Shown: in pieces, positions 11,755 through 21,774 of the stretch
Layout of the letters: every line of letters starts with the position of its first letter
How positions within the stretch are numbered: the first letter of the stretch is position 1
NCBI RefSeq assembly: GCF_932526225.1
Contig: NC_064034.1
Coordinates: forward strand, 4,202,001 to 4,266,000
Length of the DNA: 64,000 bases
DNA from: Nematostella vectensis
Lineage: Eukaryota; Cnidaria; Anthozoa; Actiniaria; Edwardsiidae
Reading direction: 5' to 3'
Made by a program: the position numbers and the translations under genes
Notes under the pieces: generated by a model
What the model saw: the letters and a program-made list of their open reading frames with translations, nothing else
The model's database searches: none
What the model was told of the DNA's origin: nothing

Positions 11755-12236
11755 CTCCACAGAGTTCTTGGAATGTATCATTTTATTTGTCCTCTACTTC
11801 CTCAGAGTTCTTAGAATGTATCATTTTATTTGTCCTACTTCCTTAGAGTTCCACAGAGTTCTTAGAATGTATCATTTTATTTGTCCTACTTTCTCAGAGC
11901 TCCTAGAGTTTCCACAGAGTTCTTAGAATGTATCATTTTATTTGTGCTGCTTCCTCAGAGTTCCACAGAGTTCTTAGAATGTATCATTTTATCTATCCTA
12001 CTTCCTTAGAGTTCCACAGAGTTCTTAGAATGTATCATTTTATTTGTTCTACTTTCTCAGAGCTCCTAGAGTTTCACAGAGTTCTTAGAATGTATCATTT
12101 TATCTATCCTACTTCCTTAGAGTTCCACAGAGTTCTTAGAATGTATCATTTTATTTGTCCTACTTTCTCAGAGCTCCTAGAGTTTCACAGAGTTCTTAGA
12201 ATGTATCATTTTATTTGTGCTGCTTCCTCAGAGTTC
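11755..12236 (+). repeat. Minisatellite with 51- and 60-bp units, nine copies
   Basis: The core agaatgtatcattttat starts near 11771, 11814, 11865, 11926, 11977, 12028, 12088, 12139 and 12199. Spacing is 51 bp, or 60-61 bp when the variant ctcctagagttt is added. The unit also contains gagttccacagagttctt. Because 51 and 60 are both multiples of three and no stop occurs, the latter part is open on the plus strand and would encode a 17-residue repeat (HRVLRMYHFICPTSLEF). It begins where the decayed gene copy loses similarity to its paralogue. Confidence 0.9.
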
Positions 12237-12440
12237 CTGGTCCGCGATCCAGACTCTTATGAGTTGGTGTCCCAGAACGCGAGTCACGTGGTTTATCGAG
12301 CTGTATTCAACAAAGCCACACACCCTATCAAGACATGCTGTGATTGCGTAGCCAACGGTGCGTTAGGAAATGTACAGGGCTGGTGGATATGGTGTAGTTT
12401 GCACTTGGGCGGGGCTAGTGGGTATTGCTTTAGGCCGTGA
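12222..12440 (+). other. Unrecognised open stretch after the minisatellite; possible exon
   Basis: After a good acceptor-like sequence (gctgcttcctcag) the frame stays open to TGA at 12438. It reads LVRDPDSYELVSQ, then HVVYRAVFNKATHPIK, then a cysteine pair (CCDCVANG). A donor-like gtgcgttag follows CCDCVANG, so an exon of about 130 bp is possible. The composition looks like real protein, but I do not recognise it, and it has no counterpart in the intact paralogue at 15.7 kb. It may be captured foreign sequence or part of the left copy that diverged. Confidence 0.3.
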
Positions 12441-13186
12441 CGGGAGGGATAGTATCAAACATATTATTTATGTCCTCTATTTAAATATGGATATTGGGGC
12501 GAAATAGAAATTCCTATAACAATAATTGAGAATTTATATATATTGATCCAGTCGTGGCTAGAAGGTAAGGTGAAGGAAGTTAAACACCGGCTGCAGAACA
12601 GGAGACAAGCCTTGTAGTGAACCACATCCCGTAATTTTGGGCTGCTAGTAAGTGGTCAAGAAAGCGATAGAAAACGATACAGAAGTTGGCGTAGTTTGAC
12701 CTTGATAGAAGTGTTTGCATAACGCGAAATATAGGGGCAAAAATCTGGTAATTTCATTGATACTATCTTACCCCTATGAGGGCTCTAATTTAATTCGTCG
12801 CTTTTTGCAGGACTCTAGGACTCCGTACGTAGAAGTGGTCACTAAAGCGGACTAAGGAGCCACGAGATTCTTTGCCGAGCCAGTTAACGAGGCTTTTGCC
12901 CTTTTCATCTATTCACACTTGTTTAGTTTTTGAATGATTTGTTTTACCTATTGTATTGGGTACTTCGATATATAAAAAGCAATATTGTATTTCCTTCATG
13001 GGTTTGTTCGCGTGTACATTTCCAGCCCTTACCTCGAGAGAGCGCCATCTCGTTCCCAGACCCCTGATCTTCTTGCGCAAATAAATTCAATAGCAGTATA
13101 GGAGTCCTCGTTTCTACCAAGGACATGTTTCCTTTCAAGAGCTAGATCCAGTGGTGAAACGCCTGAAATGCTCTGTATTTGGTCTT
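12441..13186. other. Intergenic, no gene seen
   Basis: AT-rich sequence without splice-flanked open frames. The minus-strand ORFs near 12944-13295 run into the satellite that follows and look spurious. Confidence 0.5.
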
Positions 13187-13797
13187 GCTTATTGACTTTC
13201 TCATTGCGAATCTTTAACTTCCAATGTGATTGCTCAGTTTGTGATTTTAATAACTTTGTTCTTTTAATAAGTGAGCTTTGATGTGGAATTTTCACGATGT
13301 CAGAAAGTGCTTATTGACTTTCTCATTGCGAATCTTTAACTTCCAATGTTATTGCTCAGTTTGTGATTTATATAACTTTGTTCTTTTAATAAGTGAGCTT
13401 TGATGTGGAATTTTCACGATGTCAGAAAGTGCTTATTGACTTTCTCATTGCAAATCTTTAACTTCCAATGTAATTGCTCAGTTTGTGATTTTAATAACTT
13501 TGTTCTTTTAATAAGTGAGCTTTGATGTGGAATTTTCACGATGTCAGAAAGTGCTTATTGACTTTCTCATTGCGAATCTTTAACTTCCAATGTTATTGCT
13601 CAGTTTGTGATTTATATAACTTTGTTCTTTTAATAAGTGAGCTTTGATGTGGAATTTTCACGATGTCAGAAAGTGCTTATTGACTTTCTCATTGCGAATC
13701 TTTAACTTCCAATGTTATTGCTCAGTTTGTGATTTTAATAACTTTGTTCTTTTAATAAGTGAGCTTTGATGTGGAATTTTCACGATGTCAGAAAGTG
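13187..13797. repeat. Satellite, five tandem 122-bp units
   Basis: Units begin at 13187, 13309, 13431, 13553 and 13675 (gcttattgactttctcattg), each exactly 122 bp and almost identical. They end with cacgatgtcagaaagtg. Units 2 and 4 share gatttatataac where units 1, 3 and 5 have gattttaataac, so the array may have grown by duplicating a two-unit block. Just beyond the end the sequence changes abruptly. Confidence 0.97.
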
Positions 13798-13823
13798 TTC
13801 TTCCTCCTTGCGCGTGTTATACA

Positions 13824-13980
13824 GGGGCGTAGCCGGGGGGGGTGGCCTAGGGGGCCGCCCCCTCTTTAAGCAGCCAAAAATACAATAAATGTACGAGACA
13901 TTATCTACAATACAGGATAAAATGCCTTGACAGTCCCTTTTGGGCCCCTCCTGTTAAACATCCTGGCAACGCCGCTGGTT
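13824..13980. mobile_element. Short non-autonomous element beginning 'aggggcgtagcc'
   Basis: A G-rich head (caggggcgtagccggggggg) is followed by acattatctacaatacagg, tgccttgacagtcc, ttttgggcccctcctgtt and catcctggcaacgccgctgg. A related core appears at 45517-45612, with the same order of motifs (acattatctaaaatag, gggcttttt, gggcccctccctgtt, ctggcaatgcc). The head recurs in shorter form elsewhere, so this is an interspersed repeat family. Its class was not determined. Confidence 0.6.
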
Positions 13981-13989
13981 GATGGTACT

Positions 13990-14950
13990 GCGGTACCAGG
14001 TTGGATCTAGCTATTTCTCAAGAGAAAGAGTTTGGATCTTTCAAGTCATCTTTTGACAAAAAGCGAAGTTATTAGGAGATGGGGAAATTGGAATACGTAC
14101 CAACGTATATGTACCATAATATTATTTGGATACCCTGCAAAGCTATCCATAAGTGCCCGAGGGTGCGCTTCAGCAGCCGACATTGTCGCTGGGGGAGAGG
14201 GATGTAAGTGCATAAGTTGTGCCATCAATCTTTGAAATTCTTTTCTTTACCTTGTTTATTAACCAAGCCAGTGGTCCTTATGTGATCTGGGAACACCATC
14301 AAGGACTTCATAATGCAATACTTACACTACTATACTTCTATGCCGCTTTATGTTAAAAGGCCTGTGTAATCTAAAATTTACTCGTACAAAGAAAAGCTTT
14401 TGTCTAAGATCGCTAGTATAAGAGAATTACGCACTTCTATTTTAGCAAAGATTAGAATCGTGCCGAAACATGTTTTTAAATTACCGATAAAAATATCATT
14501 GTTAAAATATTTATAATATTTTGAGAGTATCTTGATAATCATCAAAACTTAAAATCGAACAAGACTCATTTATATTTCCACGCTCAAGCAAATAGACTAG
14601 AGACTCTTCTAAAGTGCAAGTCAAGAAGTGTGTCGGCATTTATTTTCAAAAAAGATTAATGTCGGCACGCTTGTCAGTGCATGAGACGAGCTGAAACGTT
14701 TATGTCTTAGCTGATTCCCAGGTCAACCTCAACATTACACAATTCTCCTCCGGTTTGTTTACATTTCCTTCAAAAAAGAATAGTTTCGGTACACTGTCAT
14801 AAAGGCGTCCTGCATCTTTGATATCATTTTGAGTCCTGGTTGTTAGCCTTACTCGTTTGGACCTTATCTTCAGCAGTGATTCGTTGGCTGTTTGTTATAT
14901 TATTTTACTAAATTCTTATTGCGATTATGTGATTGAATTTTCTCCCCTCA
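13990..14950. other. Intergenic, no gene seen
   Basis: Nothing supportable as a gene. Overlapping ORFs on both strands at 14032-14235 lack splice signals in the right phase and have no recognisable domains. Confidence 0.5.
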
Positions 14951-15681
14951 TTATACGAGGTCAGCTCATTCATCCTTGGCATTTTGCATGCTTGTATTTA
15001 TTTATTTCCGGGCAGACAAGAAGCTACTAGAGACTAACAAGAGTTTGAAACAACAAGCCAAATCACTCATCGCGCTTAGCTTAGGTAAGTGCAAGTAGAG
15101 ATTATATGTGTAAGGTAATAATCACGGTTAATATAGTTGTACATTGTTGAAAAAAATAGTTACAAAATATTTTTGGAAATGCTTCTTCTAACATATTTTG
15201 CTGTTTATTACGAGAAAATATGCCTTCATTTGCTCAATACACTCTATAAGAACCTTTTTTATAAGAATGTCTAGCCTGATATTCCACCCAATTTTGATAA
15301 CAAAGCGTGCCTCAGATAGCAGAAAAATATGTCTTTGTAAGTCTGATGCGTTCTAAAATGCCACAATAACAACATTCATTATTGCTATTGATAATTTGTG
15401 TAATTCTTTTCCTAATTATTCCCTGGGTATTATATTTTGATATACATTAAAAATTTAAGAACCCCGTTAAGAACATTTTCAGCCTTAATCATAAAAAATA
15501 AACATTAAAAATATAATTTTGGACAAAGACAAGTCGTATATTATTTTAATAATATAAGTGTTGTGACCAACTGCTAGACAGGTTCGTCTTGATTGAAAGT
15601 AAACAAACTAAATAATCAAAGATTCTTTTACATTACAGTTTCGAAACAGAGTTTGAAGAAGTGACCGATTTGCATCACGTC

Positions 15682-16131
15682 ATGTGGACGACAAGAGAAG
15701 AAGCAAAGATGCTACGGCCGTGTTTCATCTTTATGCTTGTCGCCATGGCAGCGGTGTCAATCACATTCATGGGCTTTTCCGGGATGTACTCGGAGCTGCG
15801 CGTGCCAAGTTTGGTCCTTTGGGGCATACTTTTTGTGGGAGTGATTACTTTTGCCATATATGGTTACGTCATTGTTAACTGTCCAATCAAATGTTGCAAC
15901 CCAGCGTGCTGGGATGAGGATGTGGTGGATAACTCGGGCGTATGTGCCCATTGTGGTTCCCAGATCGACCGGCCATCACAGACAAGGCTTGAGCTGGGAT
16001 TCCCGTCTACTCTTCCCGCGTACAGCTCTAACAACTTGGGATTTATCCAAGAGCACCCTCCTTCGTACGAACAGGCAGTTGCCATAGAGATACAAGAAAA
16101 CACCGCGCCGTCAATGGCTCCAGGTGTATAG
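15682..16131 (+). CDS. Small two-TM, cysteine-rich PPxY protein, family not recognised (intact copy)
   Basis: A 149-residue protein that I cannot assign. From the N-terminus it has a short hydrophilic start (MWTTREEAKML), a hydrophobic segment around residues 11-33, a short link (YSELRVPS), and a second hydrophobic segment around 43-65. A cysteine cluster follows (CPIKCCNPACWDEDVVDNSG, then VCAHCGSQ), and finally a soluble tail with HPPSYEQA, a PPxY motif of the kind bound by WW domains of NEDD4-type ubiquitin ligases. A 5' UTR exon ends at 15084 (cttag|gtaagt) and the coding exon starts at 15639 after cattacag. An in-frame stop arises across that junction, so the first ATG at 15682 is the start. 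A decayed tandem copy lies 5 kb upstream. It is probably a membrane adaptor; that is inference from the layout only. Confidence 0.8.
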   Translation: MWTTREEAKMLRPCFIFMLVAMAAVSITFMGFSGMYSELRVPSLVLWGILFVGVITFAIYGYVIVNCPIKCCNPACWDEDVVDNSGVCAHCGSQIDRPSQTRLELGFPSTLPAYSSNNLGFIQEHPPSYEQAVAIEIQENTAPSMAPGV

Positions 16132-17371
16132 TGAAAAAGTGCTATTCCCAATACAAGGAGTTGAATATTGAAGGCGTTAGTCTTGATCTCGGGTCAACGT
16201 AGCTCATTTATTTGATTGGTCTTTATCTTTCTTGCTTGTCTAATCATCCTTTGGTTCCGATATATTAAATGACGCACGCTTGTTTTAATTTCCTTAATTT
16301 CCGGGTCATCATTTCTCCACGGTATACTGTTTTAAAAAGTCATCCCTAAAGGAGGAACCTTTCACTAGTATGATGAAGGATGGAGTACCTTGGCGGAGCA
16401 GAAACCTGTCAAAAAGCATTTTAGTTACAAACACTAACGATTTACATACACGGGCATAGAGACACAGACGATGAAGACTTACCTAGGGTCGACTAACACG
16501 TCCTTGAGTGCCGTTGAACTTTCAACAAAACACAAATGCTTGTTGCTAGGGTTATCAAAATACACCTAAAAATATTAAAAGATTTCATAGTTAGTTGTAA
16601 CTCCTTGTTATTCGCTTGCTGTATTTTTAGGGTGTACAGTCACCAATGGTCGATGTCAGTACAGCACGTACTGTAGTCATGCCCTTACAAACTAGCTAGG
16701 GCTCTGTGACTAGATCACCGGTACTAAGAAGCAGATTTAGAAGTGCGGTTTAAACAGAGGCTCATGAGTAGGGCCAATCATCTGTATTATATAGTACTAC
16801 GGCATTTTTACGAGCCAGGCTTAGTTTGAGATGCGCGTGCAAAGATGGGCAAATCATCTACGTTGTGGTTGGTCGCGCTTGCGCCAATTGCATTATCCAA
16901 TATGTGTCGGTTTTGTTTTGTTTACCAAATGAATTCAAAATCGTAGGTAGAGGTGGTTTTAGAAATTGATATCGAAGAACAGAACAACGAATGCCAAAGT
17001 ACCGGAGAGAACATAGCTTTTTGTTTGAGACTGAACCCACAGTAGATATATTTCAAATAATATTGAACGTTACTACAGCCATCCATAGTGGGTTTTTTTA
17101 AGTGGGTGAGGAATGGGGTGGTGCATGTATTCTAAAAAAAACAATGCAATTTAGCGTTCCACTTAGCCTCAATGCCCGGGATCCCCAGGATGAGGTAAAT
17201 ACCCCCAAGCCCCCATAGGTACTCGTTTTGTTTACAGAACCCGTTGAGAAAAAGCTAGATCCACCCTGGTAACCGTATTAGTTGTTACTGCATGCAAACC
17301 ATGTAAAACAATATTACAAAGCTACTTGGGCAATGAGATGTTTGCGATTCTTCAAACGTCGAGCATGGATA
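16132..17371. other. Intergenic between the two-TM gene and TTC4; no exon found
   Basis: I searched the minus strand here for the expected last exon of TTC4 and found no match to its conserved end. There is a perfect donor-like cctag|gtaagtc on the minus strand near 16480, but no coding context around it. Confidence 0.5.
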
Positions 17372-20300
17372 TTATGTTACCTCCAGCGCGTAGGGTTCAT
17401 ATTTCGCCTCATCATCCCAAGAAGCTACCTCGTCAGTAAACATGACCTTAAAATGGTCCAGAAAACTGCAAGATCAAACGGTAACCTGTCAGTGTCTACT
17501 GCAAGGAGTCCTTGGAGAGATTCTATAACACAATGATCGCTTCTGAATTCCTTTTATAATGTCAATTAACACCATAAATAACAGTTATGCATTCGATTTC
17601 CTTTTTCAGATGAATTTATTCAAAGATATCCCTTTTAAAGGTATCTTGGCCCATTGACTTATCCCTAAAGATTTCTAAGGCCTAGGGCAAATTCTGTTCT
17701 TTTTATGTGCCGTTCCAAATGCAAGTGCATGCAAATGAACAAGAAACAATGAACTTGGTTCATCTTTAGGCATATTTGCATTTGAAACGGCACAAAAAAA
17801 ATTGCCTTAAATCAACCCCTTTCCATGATGGTTCTCACCAGTGTTCCTCATAGAAGGCACCAATGAAATCGGATTCCTTGTACTCAGGGTAATAAAACAT
17901 GACCGGCCAGTAGAGCTTCTTGTTCTCGTCAAGTTGAACACGTGCCCCTGACGGGTGGAATGACTGGAGACCAAGTGCCTCAAATTTATTGATAAGAACA
18001 TTGTCCTCATCCTCATCTTCTTTGTTCTTCCCACTCTTTTGCTTCTCGATATTTATTTTCCGCTCCTATGAAAAAAGTAAAATAAAACATAGATTATTCA
18101 ATATACTTAAAATATGAATTAATATGAAGTTCATATGGAATGAATGTTTAAAGTATGGGAGATAAACCACAAATAATATACTCACTTCAATAGCCTTAAG
18201 AACAGCATCTATTTCTTTTGCTTCTTTTTTCTTTTCTGCTTTTGCTTTACGTTTGTCTCTCTCAATTTTTTTCTGAATACAAGAACAATAATTTAGAAAA
18301 AATACCCAGAATCGATGTAATATAAAGAATGGTATCACTATGGCCATGTACCATACCTGTTCAGAGGCTGCATCTGTCCGGAGCTTGAGCAATGTCTTGT
18401 TATCAGGCTCAATGTTGGTTGTTATTAAGGAGAATTTGCAAAGATTTTGTTGAATCACTCAAACAGTAAAAACTACTTCAATAAAAGCCTCACTCCTTTA
18501 ATCTAAAAAATGAGTTCATTCTCCTTATTTTCCTGTTTTTAGGTTTCCAGGTTCAGTCCTCCAATCCACTTAAATGAGAAATAGTCGATTATTTATATTT
18601 TAATCTGGCCTGGTTGGTGATTTGAAAAGGATATTGCTAATCCATCATCACACCACTTTATAGTTTCTTCATACATTTTCATTTCCATAGTAGCTGCTGC
18701 ACCTAAGGAAGATTAAAAAAGCAAACACATTTTCTACATAGAATTGTCTTGGTTTAGTTAGAAAATGTTACAAAGAAGTACCTCTGGCAATGGCCTTCAT
18801 ATATTTGGGTTCAAATTTTCTAGCAGTTTTGGCATCATTCCAAGCAGATCTGTTATTTCCTGTAAATGTTGGGTAAAGTAAATATAAGATGTGAGACAAT
18901 ATTGCTTTGAGAGTAATCACTTTATTATGGAACAAATACAAAAAACAAGTATACAGACCTAATGAGAAGTTGACAGTTGCTCTGTTGGTGTAGAGTATAG
19001 CGTTGACATGGCCGTCTTGACATCTGAGCTTGATTCCCTCTGTGTATGCGTCTATTGCTTTCTTAAAATTCTTCCTCTTGTATTCATAGTTGCCCTCCTC
19101 TTTGTATGACAAAGCATTCTCTGCAATAAAAAAGGATGAGCTCCTTTTATAAAGCCTGATGTGATGGGGGTACTGTATGAGCACTGATATATGTGCCTTT
19201 TTTACTGTACTTCTAGGATGAGTTACTATCAACCAGCAGACGTAAAGGACAATGGGGTGACTTGCTGTTTTCTGAGACTGCTAAAAAGAACTGTATGGAC
19301 AAATTTTTTTATAGGCCACATCTCAACTGATGACGCATTCTTTACAATTTCTCTACTCACCCACAGGGTTCTCATCTTCATATTTAATAGCTTGTAGAGC
19401 AGCTATACTATCAGAGATGCTTTTCCCTTCTTCTGGAGGCTTAGTCATAAACAGTGGAATATTCTCTATTTCCTAACAGTTGAAAAAAAAAATATCTTAA
19501 TCTCATCTAGGCCATTTCACAAAGCGATGCAAATGGAACTTTGCTTGATGCTGGTGACTTTTAAAAGAACTACTATTAAAATTCAGGAATACTGAACATG
19601 TGTTTTTGTTTTTAGTGCTATCTCTTAGGCTTAGAAATTTTCTTTGACTACCCTCAAAGTACTATCCCTGCCTTAATCATCACCCCAATCTGTTTTTATC
19701 AGTTCTTGAAAAATTTCAATGGTTTAAACATAAAAATTATCTGTTAGAAATTCAGCCATATGTTTGTAGCTTGAAAAGAGCTAGGGATCAAGATGGATAG
19801 GTACAATTTATTTAAAAAAAAGTCAGATTAATATCAGTCCATGCACATGGGGCCATTTCACACAATCTCTTTGCTAGAGTGTTCTGTGTATTTCCCAAGA
19901 TGCTAACAAATTATGTCATTATGTATGTTTGGAGGATTATATCTCAGATGTAACATACTTCAAAATAAGCATTAAGCATATAACAACAAATACATATTAC
20001 ATATTATGAACAGCAAAATATTAAACTAAATATTATCAAGACAGAGAATGTGAGAGATGGATGCAGCCATGTGGATGGTCTACAAACACACAAGAGATGG
20101 CATCACCTCTTCTCTTCTGAAGCTCTTAAAGAAGTTGGCAAAGCATGGAAAGAGCCAGTTCAGTAAGCCTCCATCTCTCACATTCTGTGACTAAATTTAA
20201 ACACAAATTAAAAGGGCAGTTAGCAAAACTGAAAGAAAACAGAGGGCTCAAACAAAATATTAGAATGAAAAGGGGGTGAGCTAAATTAATGCAATAGTCA

Positions 20301-21433
20301 TTTGAAACCCCGCCCAAAGGTTGTGGACTAGACTAAAAAATGTAATCCCCCTCAGGATACAAATTGTTATCAAAGCTCCTACCCTTATGGGTAATAACTT
20401 TACATTTTACACTTTACATTACAGCTTTAATATCCCTCAAAACATTATTTATAAGTTGAAACCGCACAATACAAGTATAAAAGAAAGAGTTTGCCTCTCC
20501 TTGCACTTTATATTATTTTGAAAAACATGATGACCTCTTCCCCTGATGGCTTCTGTGTCTTCAAAGATGGTGAAAGGCTATTTCCAATTTTCATTTGTCC
20601 CCTCCACTCAAGGGTGGGGACAAGTCTAAAAACCAAAAACAGTCAATACTACCACTCTCTTGAATAGATTTTGGTTCAAAATTGCCCTAAGCCCCCATGT
20701 TAGCCCCACACTTCCCTGGGATCAAATGACTAGTGCATAATGGGGCTGACTTAATGACTTCATCTTGACTGCAATTCAAACTCATGGCCAAGTTTTTTGT
20801 AATGTAATAATGTAATTTTATAATGCATTCAGCATAGATGGGGAGAGTATAATGCCTGATAGGTGTGGTCAGCACCCTCAGACTATCTGCCTTCTTCAGC
20901 AATTCTTAACGTAACAGATTCCTCTGTCAGGTTGTTAAACAGAAGGCATAACATTAATGTATCCATCCATTATACAGAAAAATAATAGAATTCACAATTA
21001 TCGAAGAACATCATCCAATAAGTTTTAAAATGTGAGTTCTGACTTTATGGAAAGAATTTTACTAATTGTAAGAAGAAATGTCTGCTCATCCTAACGATTA
21101 CAACACAAAATCCAATTTGATAAGTGATTGTCTATTGTTGTATCAACTAAACTATAAGTTTTCGTGCATTTTTGTATACAGGTCACGGAAAACACCAAAG
21201 TACAGACCAGGCACAGAACAACACAGATACTAAACAACACGTGAGGAGAACTCACAGAAACTGTTCGTATTTTGATCGGGAGTTATTGCCCTAAAACCCA
21301 CCTCTTCCCAGGTTTCCTCAGACAAGCGATCTTTGTATTTATAGTTTTTGTTTTTCTCGATCATCTTGTCGATGTAGTTGTCCAGTTCTTGATCTAACTC
21401 CTCAGCTGTTTTCGGTGCCTTCTCGTCCGCCAT
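17372..21433 (-). CDS. TTC4: Tetratricopeptide repeat protein 4 (HSP90 co-chaperone), C-terminus incomplete
   Basis: Cytosolic/nuclear HSP90-HSP70 co-chaperone related to yeast Cns1. Exons on the minus strand: 21433-21302, 19472-19361, 19120-18959, 18859-18782, 18702-18635, 18413-18357, 18272-18186, 18065-17839 and 17465-17381. Phases agree throughout. Visible parts in order: N-terminal segment ending ETWEE then NIPLFMTKPP; three TPR units (SYKEEGNYEYKRKNFKKAI; LYTNRATVNFSLG; MKAIARGAAATMEMKMYEE); a lysine-rich helix (KRKAKAEKKKEAKE); and the C-terminal domain (LYWPVMFYYPEYKESDFIGA, SWDDEAKYEP). The intron between 18635 and 18413 has AT-AC ends. After the ninth exon the frame reads V-T-stop at 17372, giving 338 residues against about 387 in human. 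The last 50 or so residues of the family are therefore missing, or lie in an exon I could not find. Confidence 0.92.
17706..17794. repeat. Inverted repeat just downstream of TTC4
   Basis: TGTGCCGTTCCAAATGCAA at 17706-17724 is matched with one mismatch in reverse complement at 17776-17794, inside intron 8 of TTC4 as drawn. The arms weakly extend outwards. A small foldback element is likely. Confidence 0.55.
18414..18634 (-). other. AT-AC intron of TTC4, U12 (minor spliceosome) type
   Basis: On the minus strand the 221-bp intron begins ATATCCTTTT, an exact match to the U12-type 5' splice site consensus. It ends TCTCCTTAATAACAACCAAC, with a branch-site-like TCCTTAA about 11 bases before the terminal AC. 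Joining GCA to ATT here keeps the frame and gives DDGLAIEPDNKTLL, which matches the human TTC4 pattern. No GT or AG near either junction gives an equally good protein. Confidence 0.85.
20043..20190. repeat. Small inverted repeat in TTC4 intron 1
   Basis: AGAATGTGAGAGATGGA at the left is exactly complemented by TCCATCTCTCACATTCT at the right, about 105 bp apart. The rest of this 1.8-kb intron (19473-21301) shows no exon. Confidence 0.6.
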
Positions 21434-21774
21434 TTTGAAAGATTATCTCAAATAAACGAGGGAGCCTGGGATTGAATTTAGAAGCAATAATATATTGATT
21501 TAGGCACTGCCTCAAAGCGGAGCCAGCATTGAACACCTTCTGTGTTGACTGATTGAGGTATTTTGGGGGGATCTAGGATCCTGCTCTTTACTGAGATTTA
21601 TTTATTGTACCAACCAAATGGATCCAGGCCTTATTCAATAATTTAAATTATGTAGTACATCAAAGTTAACAAACACAATTCCTGGTGTGAATATGGCTGT
21701 CAAAGTTGTCAAGAGTCTAATGGTAAATTCTTATGTCCTATCATAGAAGTTCCATTATAAATATTTTTTTTAAA

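Noticed and set aside
16858-17040. Minus-strand ORF as the missing TTC4 end
   Set aside because: Its peptide has none of the conserved residues of the TTC4 C-terminal domain, and it lacks an acceptor in phase.
18590-18634. GT-AG alternatives for the TTC4 intron after exon 5
   Set aside because: The frame runs to a stop before any usable GT, and no AG acceptor restores the conserved ...LAIEPDNK... junction; the AT-AC solution is exact.
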